Shown: positions 54,562 through 64,000, counted from the first letter of the stretch. The stretch: 64,000 nucleotides of DNA from Herbaspirillum autotrophicum (GCF_001189915.1 NZ_LFLS01000023.1:23901-87900); one strand, 5' to 3'. Numbers and translations are program-made. The notes: generated from the letters alone by a model not told the origin.

Positions 54562-55366
54562 CCGCATCGCGGGCGACGATCAGTTCGCCGCCGAGGAACA
54601 CACTATCGCGCTGTATCGGCATGCATTGCAGGAACGTTTCCCGTTACCACCGCAAAAGAAATCACGCCGCCCGGCAATCGCCGGACTGGCGTTGTGCCTT
54701 CTGGCCGCCGGATTGGTCTGGCTCGACCCGGCCTATCGCAGTGAGCAATTCGCCACGGCCATCGGCGAACAACAGCAATTCCGGCTCGCCGACGGCAGTC
54801 AGGTCAGCCTCAATACCGACACCGCAATGCGCATCAGCTGGCATCTGCGCTCACGCGATGTCGATCTGCAGCGCGGCCAGGTCTTGTTTGATGTCACCAG
54901 CGAACGCTGGCGTCCATTCCAGGTCAGAGCCGCGCATACCAAAGTGCATGTGCTCGGTACCCGGTTTGAAGTATGGCGTCATGCCGATGCGGTGCATGTC
55001 ACGGTGCTGCGAGGCCGGGTAAAAGTCTCGGGAGCGGGCGGCAACACCGAACTCGGACCGGGCCAGCAAGTTGTCGCGCATGCCGGTGCGTTTACGCCGG
55101 TCCGGCTGGTCGATGCGGCCAGAACGAGTTCCTGGCAAAACGGCAAACTGGTTTTTGATCGGGTGCCTTTGCGCGATGCATTACAGGAAGTGCAACGCTA
55201 CAGCCGCCATACCATCAGTCTCGACGATCCGGCGCTCGGCGAGTTGCTGGTGTCCGGCATGTTTGACGCCACGCATGCCGAAGCAGTACTGGATTTGTTG
55301 CCGACGATCTTGCCGGTAACCCTGCGCCGCGACACCAGCGGCACCATTCATGTCGCCGCCCGCTGA
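54551..55366 (+). CDS. FecR-type anti-sigma/sensor protein
   Basis: This 271-residue protein has a short cytoplasmic part (about 1-38), one membrane helix (about 40-55, AIAGLALCLLAAGLVWLDP) and a periplasmic FecR domain (about 70-180: FRLADGSQVSLNTDTAMRISWHLRSRDVDLQRGQVLFDV). A C-terminal STN-like region lies at about 195-265. The cytoplasmic part is shorter than the usual 80 or so residues and lacks a clear DUF4880 domain. It senses the loaded receptor and controls the sigma factor whose gene it overlaps. Confidence 0.87.
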   Translation: MNPDRIAGDDQFAAEEHTIALYRHALQERFPLPPQKKSRRPAIAGLALCLLAAGLVWLDPAYRSEQFATAIGEQQQFRLADGSQVSLNTDTAMRISWHLRSRDVDLQRGQVLFDVTSERWRPFQVRAAHTKVHVLGTRFEVWRHADAVHVTVLRGRVKVSGAGGNTELGPGQQVVAHAGAFTPVRLVDAARTSSWQNGKLVFDRVPLRDALQEVQRYSRHTISLDDPALGELLVSGMFDATHAEAVLDLLPTILPVTLRRDTSGTIHVAAR

Positions 55367-55471
55367 ATTGAAATAACGCCGCCACCCGGCGCCGCAAAAA
55401 TTGCAGCCGGGTTGGGTAAACGCGATGCCATGTCGGCTTTCTCCATGAACACCTATTTCAAGGAGAACAGC

Positions 55472-57886
55472 ATGAAACATGCACCGCGTCATCTCACGGC
55501 ATCCGCGTTCCGTACCCGGCCGCCGAAACTGGCACTGTTGGGAGCCACCATGTTACTGGCGGCGACGAACTACGCGCATGCCACGAAAATCGCCTGGGAC
55601 ATTGCACCGAAACCGCTCGATCAGGCCCTCAATGCGCTGGCCAGACAGTCAGGAATCCAGATTCTGTTTGCCAGCGACATCGCTTCCCGGTTGCACAGTC
55701 GCCGATTGCGCGGTGTGTTCACCGTCAAGGAAGCACTTGCTCGCTTGCTGTCGGGAAGCGGCCTGACGGCAAAAGAACAGACCGCCAATACCTTCACCGT
55801 CCAGATGGTGGAATCGCATTCGCTGCCAATCGTCACCATTCGCGCCGAGCGTGAACCGAAATCGCCACCGGTCGACCACGATCATCTGCCGGTCCCTGAC
55901 AATCAGCGCAGCAACAGCGGCACCAAGACCGATACCCGCTTGCTTGATTTGCCGCAATCGCTGAGCGTGATCCCGCACCAACAGTACGACGCGCAGGGTG
56001 CGCAAAGCATCAATGAAGCACTGCGTTACAGCGCGGGCATTTCTTCCTACGGCAGCAATGCCAACACCGACTTTCGGCTGACCGCAATACGCGGCGCGAT
56101 GCCATCGGCGCGGCTTGACGGCATGCAGCTCCCGGTCGACTGGCGCGTGGCGCCGTATCAACTGGAGCGCATCGAAGTGATGCGCGGGCCAGCCTCGGTG
56201 TTGTACGGTGCCGGCGATCCCGGCGGTACGGTGTACATGATATCCAAACTGCCGACCGCCACACTGCAACGCGAATTGCAACTGCAACTTGGCACCCGGG
56301 CCCATCGCCAGCTGGCCGCCGATTTCAGCGGACCGCTGGATGAAGAAAAGAATTGGTTATACCGGATGGTGGCGTTGTCGCAGGAAGCCAGACTGTCAAC
56401 CGGGCCGCACCGGGATCGCCGCCTGCTGTTTGCGCCGGCGCTTAGTTGGATACCAAATACCAATACCCGTATCAATCTCCGCGCCGAATATCTGCATGAC
56501 CATGGCAATTCCAGAGAACGCTACTTTCCTGCATCGGGTACCTTGTTGCCCAACCCGAACGGAAAAATTCCCCGCTCGCTCTTCACCGGCGCACCCGATT
56601 TCGATGATTACGATAAACGGCAATACGCCTTGAACTATCAAATGACCCACAAGTTCAACGATACCTGGAGCATGCGCCAGGATATCCGCAACAGTCACAT
56701 GATCGTTGATGAACGGGCCACCTATGCAACAACCGGGCAGTATCCCGATCCGCAATATCCCGGAACAATACAACGCGAGATGAGCATTCACCGTTTCGCC
56801 TATCGGATCAGCGGCACAGACACACAATTGCAGGCCCGTTTCAATACGGCCGGGTTATCCCATCTGATGCTCGCGGGTGTTGAATTTTCCCGTTTCAATT
56901 ATCAGTATCAGAAACGCTACGCGGTTACCCCGGGTCGATTCGATCTTTACCAGCCGAGCTATCCGCCGACCGATATGCGACATTTCCTTTCCCGCAATAC
57001 CGAAGATTTTCGCCAGGCCAGAACCCAGCTCGCCCTTTATCTGCAGGATCAGATCGGGTTCGGCAAACACTGGCGCGGTACCTTCGGCATGCGCCGCGAC
57101 TGGACCTATAGCAAAGCCGACAGCCGGCCATTCAGGGATGCCGAAACCTACCAGCTCAAGCAGAAGGATTTCGCCTATTCCGTGCGCGCCGGACTGGCCT
57201 ATATTGCCGTCAGCGGATTGGCCATTTACATGAGTTACGCCACGTCGTTTTCGCCGATGTTCAACAGCGTACCGCAACATGTCCTTACGCCGACTTTGGG
57301 CAAACAGATTGAAACCGGCATCAAATACACGCCGGACAACAGCAAGCTGCAATTCAGTGCCTCGCTGTATGAAATCAGGCAAAGAGATCTGGTGACCAAT
57401 GTGAGGGACAAGAAGCAAGATGTACAACCGGGCGAGGTACGCATGCGCGGGCTGGAACTGGAAGCCAGCGCCAGGTTCGGCAACAACCTGGATTTACGCG
57501 CCAGCTATACGCGGCAGAATATCAACAATCTGCGTTCGGATGAACCGCAGTTGGTCGGCAAATGGCCGGTCGACGTGCCGCGGCCACGACAGATGGGAAC
57601 ACTGTGGGCCGACTACCGGTGGCGCAGCGGAAAACTGTCCGGCCTGACGCTGGGTACCGGCATCCGCTATGTCGGTCAGGCTGCGGGCGATGCGGATAAT
57701 GGTTTGCGCATCCCCGCGTATGCCTTGCTTGATGCAGCGTTGCGCTATGACTTGCAGCACTGGCAATTTTCTCTGACGGGCAGCAACGTGTTTGATCGTA
57801 CCTATGTGGCCGGCTGTGAAAACCGCTCACAATGCCGCTATGGCGACAGTCGCTCAGTGCTGGCGACTGCGCGCTATCGCTGGTAG
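55472..57886 (+). CDS. TonB-dependent siderophore receptor with signalling domain
   Basis: This 804-residue outer-membrane receptor has a signal peptide (to about residue 37), an N-terminal STN signalling domain (about 40-115: WDIAPKPLDQALNALARQSGIQILFAS), a TonB box-like PIVTIRA, a plug (about 150-260: QSLSVIPHQQYDAQGAQSINEALRYSAGI and ERIEVMRGPASVLYGAGDPGGTVYMISK) and a beta-barrel ending in YRW. The STN domain fits regulation through FecR and the sigma factor. AAGGAGAACAGC precedes ATG 55472. The siderophore type cannot be read. Confidence 0.92.
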   Translation: MKHAPRHLTASAFRTRPPKLALLGATMLLAATNYAHATKIAWDIAPKPLDQALNALARQSGIQILFASDIASRLHSRRLRGVFTVKEALARLLSGSGLTAKEQTANTFTVQMVESHSLPIVTIRAEREPKSPPVDHDHLPVPDNQRSNSGTKTDTRLLDLPQSLSVIPHQQYDAQGAQSINEALRYSAGISSYGSNANTDFRLTAIRGAMPSARLDGMQLPVDWRVAPYQLERIEVMRGPASVLYGAGDPGGTVYMISKLPTATLQRELQLQLGTRAHRQLAADFSGPLDEEKNWLYRMVALSQEARLSTGPHRDRRLLFAPALSWIPNTNTRINLRAEYLHDHGNSRERYFPASGTLLPNPNGKIPRSLFTGAPDFDDYDKRQYALNYQMTHKFNDTWSMRQDIRNSHMIVDERATYATTGQYPDPQYPGTIQREMSIHRFAYRISGTDTQLQARFNTAGLSHLMLAGVEFSRFNYQYQKRYAVTPGRFDLYQPSYPPTDMRHFLSRNTEDFRQARTQLALYLQDQIGFGKHWRGTFGMRRDWTYSKADSRPFRDAETYQLKQKDFAYSVRAGLAYIAVSGLAIYMSYATSFSPMFNSVPQHVLTPTLGKQIETGIKYTPDNSKLQFSASLYEIRQRDLVTNVRDKKQDVQPGEVRMRGLELEASARFGNNLDLRASYTRQNINNLRSDEPQLVGKWPVDVPRPRQMGTLWADYRWRSGKLSGLTLGTGIRYVGQAAGDADNGLRIPAYALLDAALRYDLQHWQFSLTGSNVFDRTYVAGCENRSQCRYGDSRSVLATARYRW

Positions 57887-57905
57887 ACCGCCACCGGTTC
57901 CTGCT

Positions 57906-59105
57906 TCAGTGCTGTTCCTCGGCATCAAAACCGGCTTGCCGCAACGCCTCGAGTACCGCCGCCAGATGTGGCCGGCCACGGGTCTGCAAGACCAGTTCGA
58001 TCTCGACATTCTGTGCCGCCAGCATGGTGAACGCGCGCTGGTGATGCACTTCATCGATATTGGCACCGGCTTCCGCCACCGTCGCCGTGATCTTGGCCAG
58101 CATGCCCGGCACATCGCGTGAACTCACGCGCAAGCGCGCCAGTCGCCCTGCCCGTACCATGCCGCGTTCGATGATCGCTGCCAGCAACAGCGGATCGATA
58201 TTGCCGCCTGACAGGACCAGTCCAATGCGTTTGCCACGGAAACGTTCCGGATGCCGCAGCAATGCCGCCAGTCCGGCAGCACCGGCACCTTCGACCAGCG
58301 TCTTTTCGATTTCCAGCAACATCAGCACTGCCTGCTCGATATCGCCTTCATCGACCAGCAGCAGATCGCTGACTTCCCGCGCAATGATGTCGCGCGTCAG
58401 CACGCCCGGCGTGCCGACGGCAATCCCTTCGGCGATGGTGCTGGTGCCTTGCGGATGCGTGGTGCCCTGCACCGCATTGACCATGGCCGGAAAGCGCGTG
58501 GTCTGCACGCCGATGATTTCGATATCGGGCTTGCGGGCACGCGCGGCAACCGCCATGCCGGCAATCAATCCGCCACCGCCGACGGCCACCACCAGCATAT
58601 CCAGATCCGGCACTGCCGCCAGCATTTCCAGTGCCACCGTGCCCTGCCCGGCAATGATGGCTTCATCATCGTAGGGATGAACAAAGGTCAGATGGTCGCG
58701 CTCTGCCAGTTCCAGTGCATGCGCACGCGCCGCGTCCAATGTATCGCCAAACAGGATCACTTCCGCACCAAAGCCGCGGGTCCGTTCGATCTTCACCCCG
58801 GGGGTAAAGCGCGGCATGACGATGACCGCGCGCAAACCCAGCCGCTGCGCATGGTATGCCACGCCCTGAGCATGATTGCCGGCCGACATGGCGATCACGC
58901 CGCGCGTGCCGGCAGCAGCCAGGTCCACCAGCTTGTTGCAGGCACCACGTTCCTTGAACGATGCCGTAAATTGAAGATTTTCAAATTTCAGAAAGATCTG
59001 CGCACCGACAATTTCGGACAGCGTGCGCGACTCGACGCATGGCGTGTCCAGCAGTTGTCCGTGCAGGCGCTCAGCGGCGCGTTCAATATCGAGAATGGTA
59101 GTCAT
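57906..59105 (-). CDS. ilvA: Threonine ammonia-lyase with C-terminal ACT domain
   Basis: This 399-residue pyridoxal-phosphate enzyme deaminates threonine to 2-oxobutyrate. PLP Lys51 is in TASFKERGACNKL; SAGNHAQG binds the phosphate-linked substrate; VGGGGLIAG is the glycine loop. Residues about 325-399 form one ACT domain (LRVSSRDVPGMLAKITATVAEAGANIDEVHH). This length and single ACT domain fit the short IlvA/TdcB-like class rather than the two-domain biosynthetic type. Symbol is approximate; tdcB is possible. Confidence 0.9.
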   Translation of the reverse strand: MTTILDIERAAERLHGQLLDTPCVESRTLSEIVGAQIFLKFENLQFTASFKERGACNKLVDLAAAGTRGVIAMSAGNHAQGVAYHAQRLGLRAVIVMPRFTPGVKIERTRGFGAEVILFGDTLDAARAHALELAERDHLTFVHPYDDEAIIAGQGTVALEMLAAVPDLDMLVVAVGGGGLIAGMAVAARARKPDIEIIGVQTTRFPAMVNAVQGTTHPQGTSTIAEGIAVGTPGVLTRDIIAREVSDLLLVDEGDIEQAVLMLLEIEKTLVEGAGAAGLAALLRHPERFRGKRIGLVLSGGNIDPLLLAAIIERGMVRAGRLARLRVSSRDVPGMLAKITATVAEAGANIDEVHHQRAFTMLAAQNVEIELVLQTRGRPHLAAVLEALRQAGFDAEEQH

Positions 59106-59240
59106 GACGAGAATTGTAGAGGGAATCGACGGACCACGGCGGGATTATTCAAGTCCCTCCCCGGATACAGAAATGCTGCGCACCAAATACCGCAGCTTTT
59201 CGTATCGCCCCTCCCGGCACTGACACCGGCAACTATTCCC

Positions 59241-60884
59241 TCATTTCTTGCGGCCCGGATTCCCGCTGTTGCCAGACGCCGGCTGCGACGCGCTCGCTGG
59301 CCGGGTGCTTGCCGTCAGTTTGAAAATACTTACCGCCTGCGACAATTTCAGCGCCTGCTCTTTCAGACTGGCTGCCGCCGCAGCGGCTTGCTCTACCAGC
59401 GCAGCATTTTGCTGCGTTACTTCATCCATCTTGGAAACCGCCTGATTGACCTGATCAATACCGGTGCGTTGCTCATGCGATGCCGCCGAAATATCACTCA
59501 TGATGGTGGTCACGCGCTTGACCGACGTCACGATTTCTCCCATCGTGGTGCCCGCTTCGTTCACCAGCTTCACACCGGTATCCACCTTGTTGACCGAGGT
59601 ATCGATCAGCGTCTTGATTTCCTTGGCGGCAGATGCCGAACGCTGCGCCAGACTGCGCACTTCGCTGGCGACCACCGCGAAACCGCGTCCTTGCTCGCCG
59701 GCGCGGGCTGCTTCAACTGCCGCATTGAGCGCCAGGATGTTGGTCTGAAACGCGATGCCGTCGATCAGACTGATGATATCGACAATGCGTCTGGCCGAGT
59801 CGCTGATCTCGCCCATCGTCGTTGTCACCTGCGTGACCACATCGCCGCCGGCCACCGCGACCGTCGAAGCAGACGTAGCAAATTCATTGGCTTGCGTTGC
59901 ATTGTCGGCATTCTGCTTCACGGTCGAGGCCAGTTGGCCCATGCTCGATGCCGTTTGCTGCAAACTGGAAGCTTGCGCTTCAGTACGGCCGGACAGATCC
60001 ATATTGCCACTGGCGATATCGCGGGTGGCGGTCTGGATCGAATCGACATTGGCCCGCACATCGCCGATGATGGCGACCAGATTGACGCTCATCTGCTGCA
60101 AGGCGCGCAGCAGTTGTCCCATGTCGCCGCCCCGGCTGGAATCAAATTTGGTCGACAGGTCGCCGCCGGCAATGGCACGCGACACTTCCGTCGCCAGCTT
60201 GAGCGGCTGCACGATTGAGGCCCGCAAGGCATACCAGAAATACAGTACGACCATGATTGCCAATCCGGTCAGGCCCGCAATCCAGTGCCGTTGTCCGGGT
60301 ATTGCTGCGGCCTGCTCGACGATGGCCAGCGCCCCGATCGCCAGCATCATCACGATCACCGCCCCCATCATCAGCGCGATGCGTATTTGCAGCGGTATAT
60401 CGCGCAATGCCGCCAGCTTGCCGAGCACACCGGTGCTGACCACCTGTCCCTGTTTGATCGCCAGCCCGCGGGCTTTTTTCTCGCGGAAGCGACGGTAAAT
60501 TTCTTCGGCTGCCGCGACTTGCTGACGGCTCGGCGTGGTGCGCACCGACATGTAACCGACGGGCTGACCGCCATCGCGAATCGGCGTGACATTGGCCAAT
60601 ACCCAATAGTAGTCGCCGTTCTTGCAGCGGTTTTTCACCATTCCGGTCCACGGCATGCCGGACTTGAGTGTCTTCCATAAGTCGGCAAATGCCTCGGTCG
60701 GCATGTCCGGATGGCGCACGATATTCTGCGGCGCACCGATCAGTTCTTGCTCGGTGAAGCCGCTGACTTCTACAAAATAGGGATTGACGTAACTGATGTT
60801 GCCGCTGAGATCGGTCTTGGAGACGATTGATTCAGTATCCCGCAACTGATGTTCGTGATTGGTGACAGGCATATTGATACGCAT
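59241..60884 (-). CDS. Aer-like PAS-domain chemoreceptor
   Basis: This 547-residue chemoreceptor has an N-terminal PAS domain (about 20-120: [48 protein letters not shown]) of the kind that binds FAD in Aer. Two close hydrophobic segments (about 165-190 and 200-220) form a hairpin anchor, followed by HAMP and the signalling hairpin. It likely senses redox state from the cytoplasm. It has no CheR/CheB tether; the end is Ser/Pro/Asn-rich. AGGGGATTTCG precedes the start at 60884. Confidence 0.92.
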   Translation of the reverse strand: MRINMPVTNHEHQLRDTESIVSKTDLSGNISYVNPYFVEVSGFTEQELIGAPQNIVRHPDMPTEAFADLWKTLKSGMPWTGMVKNRCKNGDYYWVLANVTPIRDGGQPVGYMSVRTTPSRQQVAAAEEIYRRFREKKARGLAIKQGQVVSTGVLGKLAALRDIPLQIRIALMMGAVIVMMLAIGALAIVEQAAAIPGQRHWIAGLTGLAIMVVLYFWYALRASIVQPLKLATEVSRAIAGGDLSTKFDSSRGGDMGQLLRALQQMSVNLVAIIGDVRANVDSIQTATRDIASGNMDLSGRTEAQASSLQQTASSMGQLASTVKQNADNATQANEFATSASTVAVAGGDVVTQVTTTMGEISDSARRIVDIISLIDGIAFQTNILALNAAVEAARAGEQGRGFAVVASEVRSLAQRSASAAKEIKTLIDTSVNKVDTGVKLVNEAGTTMGEIVTSVKRVTTIMSDISAASHEQRTGIDQVNQAVSKMDEVTQQNAALVEQAAAAAASLKEQALKLSQAVSIFKLTASTRPASASQPASGNSGNPGRKK

Positions 60885-61178
60885 CGAAATCCCCTGAACG
60901 GTTTGATTTGTCTTGCTGCGTTTTTATTCACAAACAACCGGAAGGACTCCGGTCACTTTGTTCTGATTCTTTTTCTGGTTGAAAAAAACAGGTTTGAATT
61001 TTTATATCAATACGAAATGCGAGTATGCGCAGGCGCTCTATTTGTGTAAAGCACTTATTTTCCGTGCGGCAAAATTGTGTTGTTTGGACATTTCGGGAAA
61101 TGCAGGCATCAGAGAAAATGGCAAAGCGACAACATCGCTGTTTTCAGTACCCGCCGGGCAAGCGCAGGTTTCCGCCGC

Positions 61179-61865
61179 TCAGCTCTTGCCTATCGATTGC
61201 ACGATGATGCGCAAGGTGCCGTCAAGGTGTTCGATGGTGTGCTGTATCGCTTGGCCGACATCACGGTTTTTGTAGCAGGCCAGCAATTGCGCATGCTCGG
61301 TATTGCTGCGTTCGATGTGGTCAGGGCTGACATACAACGACAGTGAGATATAGGGGCCGGACGAATCGCGCAGCGACTCTACCAGCCGCGCCAGCCGCGT
61401 TTGTGCTTGCGACTCCCACAATGCGGCGTGAAATGCCAGGTTGGCTTCGGTCCATTGCGCGACATCTGCGGTTGCCAGCATTTCGTGATGCAGTTTTTCC
61501 GCCGCTGCGAGATCGGCGTCACCAATGCTGGCCATGGCTTCGGTCACCATCATCGGTTCCAGCACCTTGCGCAAACGATAGATTTCCTCGACATCGCCCA
61601 GCGTCAATCCACGCACCACCGCACCGCGATGAGCATCGAAAAACACCAGTCCTTCGGAAATCAGCGTGCGCAAGGCTTCCCGGATCGGCGTAGTGCTGAC
61701 TTCCAGCCGCCTGGCGAGGTCGTCCTGGCGCAAGTGTTCACCCGCAGCCAGACGTCCTTGCAGGATATCGGTACGCAAGGTCTGCACCGCGTATTGATAC
61801 GCGGTGCGCGGACGACGCGAAGGCTTGGCTGATTCCGGTGACGGGTTGGTTGTTGGCGTTTTCAA
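61179..61865 (-). CDS. GntR family (FCD-type) transcriptional regulator
   Basis: This 228-residue regulator has a GntR winged HTH (about 22-90: QYAVQTLRTDILQGRLAAGEHLRQDDLARRLEVSTTPIREALRTLISEGLV) and an FCD domain (about 100-215: RLRKVLEPMMVTEAM, ANLAFHAALWESQAQTRL). The TTG start overlaps the asparaginase stop, so the two are coupled. It probably controls the asparaginase and the divergent MFS gene through the AT-rich dyad between them. Confidence 0.88.
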   Translation of the reverse strand: MKTPTTNPSPESAKPSRRPRTAYQYAVQTLRTDILQGRLAAGEHLRQDDLARRLEVSTTPIREALRTLISEGLVFFDAHRGAVVRGLTLGDVEEIYRLRKVLEPMMVTEAMASIGDADLAAAEKLHHEMLATADVAQWTEANLAFHAALWESQAQTRLARLVESLRDSSGPYISLSLYVSPDHIERSNTEHAQLLACYKNRDVGQAIQHTIEHLDGTLRIIVQSIGKS

Positions 61866-62887
61866 TGACCTGCTGCTGCATCTGGAATGAAGTCGGGTAG
61901 TTTACCCCATTTCTTCAGCCGTTCCCCCAACTCCGCACGCGGCATCCCTGCGGCCAGCAAGGCCCGCAGCAACAGGCGCGCCTTGCGTGGCGACAACCAG
62001 CCAGCCAGTAATGCGCCGCGCGCCGCCAGATCGATTTCGGCACCGACGAATCCATACGTGTGTTCTGCCGTGGAGCCGCCGCCGGTTCGGGACGCTATGA
62101 CCACCGGAACCGTGTTGCCGATACGACTGATGCGCTCGGCAAAGGCAAACGACACATGGCCGGCGCCTTGTGCGGCGACAACCACAGCGTCGTAGCCTGC
62201 CTGCACGGCCAGTTCCGCCAGTTCACCATCGTCGCTCAACAGCGCTTCCACCATGGCTACGCGTACCGTATGTACTTGCGGCCGGCCAATCACCGGCCGT
62301 TTCGCCGGCCCGTGAAAATACCCTGGCCGCCCTTCCACCAGACGCCCTGCAGCGCCGCCGTCGGGTGATACAAACGCGTGCAGCGACAAGGCATCCGCCT
62401 TGCTGACCCAGCGCGCGGCATGAATCGTATCGTTCATCACCACCAGCACACCGCGACCGCGACTGCCCGGTGCAATAGCGGTTTGCACCGCTGCCAGCAA
62501 ATTGCCGGGTCCGTCAGCACTGACGGCCGCCGGTGTGCGCATGGCGCCGGTCAGGATCAGCGGCTGCGGACGGTCCCAGTAGAGATCGAGAAAGAATGCG
62601 GTTTCTTCCAGCGTATCGGTGCCTTGGGTCAGCACCACGCCGACCGCGCCGGCGTCGACCTTGGCTTCAGCCCAACGCAAACATTCCAGCAAATGGTCGA
62701 ACGACAAGGAGGCACTCGGCAATTGCAACAACGATTCGGCCGAGATCTCGGCAACCTGCGTCAGGCCCGGCACCACCGCTGCCAGTTGTGCGGCATCCAG
62801 CGTAGGAGTGACGCCGGCGCCGGCGCTGGCTGCGGTCATGCTGATAGTACCGCCGAGGGAGGCAATGGCAACGGAAGGACGCGTCAT
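61862..62887 (-). CDS. L-asparaginase (type I/II fold)
   Basis: This 341-residue enzyme hydrolyses asparagine to aspartate and ammonia. The two catalytic Thr motifs are LGGTISMT (Thr14) and TQGTDTLEETAFFLDL. GAMRTPAAVSADGPGN and a late AEHTYGFVGAEIDLAARGALLAG are also typical. There is no signal peptide, so it is cytosolic. ATG 62887 is used; a TTG lies 15 nt upstream. It is divergent from an MFS carrier gene. Confidence 0.88.
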   Translation of the reverse strand: MTRPSVAIASLGGTISMTAASAGAGVTPTLDAAQLAAVVPGLTQVAEISAESLLQLPSASLSFDHLLECLRWAEAKVDAGAVGVVLTQGTDTLEETAFFLDLYWDRPQPLILTGAMRTPAAVSADGPGNLLAAVQTAIAPGSRGRGVLVVMNDTIHAARWVSKADALSLHAFVSPDGGAAGRLVEGRPGYFHGPAKRPVIGRPQVHTVRVAMVEALLSDDGELAELAVQAGYDAVVVAAQGAGHVSFAFAERISRIGNTVPVVIASRTGGGSTAEHTYGFVGAEIDLAARGALLAGWLSPRKARLLLRALLAAGMPRAELGERLKKWGKLPDFIPDAAAGH

Positions 62888-62922
62888 GAGGAATTTTCCC
62901 AAAAAGAATGATGTAATTGTGC

Positions 62923-62941
62923 ATTATATATAATATATAAT
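62923..62941. promoter_or_regulatory. AT-only inverted repeat between asparaginase and MFS genes
   Basis: ATTATATATAATATATAAT has 9-nt complementary arms around a single central A. It sits in the 118-nt divergent intergenic region, 36 nt from the asparaginase start and 65 nt from the MFS start. It is a likely GntR operator or overlapping promoter element. Confidence 0.5.
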
Positions 62942-63005
62942 CCGTTTTGCCCAATCCGGCCGTTAATTCTGCCGTTAGCGGTCAACTTTCCATGGAGACA
63001 ACAAT

Positions 63006-64000
63006 ATGCCCAAGCAAATGGAAGCGACACGTTATCGCTTCACCATCTTTTTCCTGATCGTCATCATCGCGCTGGTCAATTACATTGATCGTGGCGCGAT
63101 TGCTTATTCTGCCGACCAGATCATTGATCAATATGGCTTCGACCGCGCCAGCTGGGGAGCCGTACTCGGTTACTTCGGTTACGGCTATATGTTCGGCGCA
63201 CTCATCGGCGGCGCACTGGCGGACCGGGTCGGATCGCGCCGGGTCTGGATCGTGGCCGGGATTGCCTGGTCGCTGTTTGCGATTGCCATGGTGTGGGCCG
63301 GCGATCTGGGCATGGCACTGTTTGGCGGTTCGGCATTGACCGGCTTTGCCATCGTGCGGGTGTTCTTCGGGTTTTCCGAGGGTCCGGCTTACTCCATCAT
63401 CAACAAAACCATGTCGGCCTGGGCCGCGCCGCAAGAACGCGGTTTTGCGGTATCCATCGGCTTGCTGAGCACCCCGCTGGGCGCGATGCTGACGGCCCCG
63501 GTAGCGGTCGGCTTGCTGATGCTGACCGGCAGCTGGCGCAGCATGTATGTGATTCTCGGCGTGCTGGGTCTGGTGCTGATCGGTTTGTTCGCCCGCATCT
63601 ATACCAATCGTCCGGAAGATCATCCCAAGGTCAATGCCGCCGAACTGGAACTGATCCAGGCCGGCCGCGCACCCGCCAAGGCGACGTCGACTGATGCCGA
63701 AGCCTTGCCATGGACCAGTTTTTTCCGCAGCCGTACGCTGATGTTCAATTCGCTCGGTTACTTCGCCTTCATTTACGTCAACTTCATGTTGCTGACATGG
63801 ACGCCAAAATATCTGCGCGATGAATTCCATTTCAGCCTGTCGTCGCTGTGGTACATCGGCATGATTCCATGGGTCGGCGCCTGCATCACGGTGTTGCTCG
63901 GCGGTCGCATTTCTGACTGGCTCTACAAGCGTACCGGCAAGCTGGTCATTGCCCGCAGCTGGTTTGCCGCCGGTTCATTGTTGCTGACCACCTTGTGCTT
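63006..64000 (+). CDS. Major facilitator transporter, ACS-like (3' end outside window)
   Basis: The first 331 codons are present without a stop. The N-terminus reads MPKQMEATRYRFTIFFLIVIIALVNYIDRGAIAYSA, typical of the anion:cation symporter branch (glucarate or hexuronate-type carriers). The loop GGALADRVGSRRVWI is the MFS signature. Eight or nine membrane segments are visible. The gene is divergent from asparaginase and its GntR regulator and may import a substrate related to that unit. Confidence 0.87.
   Translation, partial: MPKQMEATRYRFTIFFLIVIIALVNYIDRGAIAYSADQIIDQYGFDRASWGAVLGYFGYGYMFGALIGGALADRVGSRRVWIVAGIAWSLFAIAMVWAGDLGMALFGGSALTGFAIVRVFFGFSEGPAYSIINKTMSAWAAPQERGFAVSIGLLSTPLGAMLTAPVAVGLLMLTGSWRSMYVILGVLGLVLIGLFARIYTNRPEDHPKVNAAELELIQAGRAPAKATSTDAEALPWTSFFRSRTLMFNSLGYFAFIYVNFMLLTWTPKYLRDEFHFSLSSLWYIGMIPWVGACITVLLGGRISDWLYKRTGKLVIARSWFAAGSLLLTTLC

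Noticed and set aside
58251..60218. 655-codon plus-strand open frame
   Set aside because: It is antisense to threonine ammonia-lyase and the Aer-like receptor and has no recognisable domain.
60885..61000. Sigma28 promoter for the Aer-like receptor
   Set aside because: CAAAG and CCGGTTG on the minus strand have the right spacing but too few matches; a small hairpin occupies the spacer.

Overview
The window looks like chromosome of a betaproteobacterium of the order Burkholderiales, most likely the family Oxalobacteraceae (Herbaspirillum, Collimonas or Herminiimonas type). This rests on small lineage-typical families (DUF4390 before ntrY, DUF3567, DUF3717), a phasin gene flanked by PhaR/PhbF-like sites, Rnk, several methyl-accepting chemotaxis proteins (MCPs) with EWEQF/SWEEF tails, and evenly high GC. 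No rRNA, tRNA, insertion sequence or CRISPR array was found. Both ends cut genes.

Layout. 1-3.4 kb: end of a DUF4390 gene, the ntrY sensor kinase and a short NtrX-like regulator. 3.7-12.3 kb: housekeeping and transport genes (DUF3567, EamA, Kup, an IPNS-like oxygenase, an MFS carrier, DUF3717, a patatin, a phasin). 12.5-17.2 kb: an IclR regulator, a polar amino-acid ABC importer, hutG and hutD, which read as a histidine-catabolism satellite. 17.2-28 kb: an FAD oxidoreductase, LtrA, a PPOX flavoprotein, MnmC with an eroded methyltransferase half, a GntR/AEC pair, a phosphoesterase, a His-rich COG0523 GTPase and ribA. 28-32.3 kb: a six-gene DNA-alkylation-repair island. 32.6-44 kb: diguanylate cyclase, OsmC, NYN/OST-HTH protein, MipA with an RstAB-like two-component system, two MCPs and a Vat-type acetyltransferase. 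44-47 kb: a small Rha/XRE phage-regulator module. 47.4-52.3 kb: yfiR-yfiN-yfiB, an MCP and rnk with an attenuator-like leader. 54-58 kb: a FecI/FecR/TonB-receptor surface-signalling set. 58-64 kb: threonine ammonia-lyase, an Aer-like MCP, and a GntR/asparaginase/MFS divergon.

The most interesting part is the alkylation-repair island (28062-32350, minus strand). It has two transcription units. One is 2OG oxygenase, alkB, and a 3-methyladenine glycosylase. The other is ada, a shortened paralogue of the same oxygenase, and a stand-alone Ada-type metal-binding protein. Each unit is preceded by an identical 18-nt element containing AAT-N6-GCAAG, the E. coli Ada-box layout, at the same distance from a matching -10. 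The Ada protein keeps its methyl-acceptor Cys41, but the other three zinc-ligand positions are all serine (each codon AGC). The small protein next door keeps the CxxC pair that Ada has lost. This suggests a rewired adaptive response with two uncharacterised oxygenases in the regulon.
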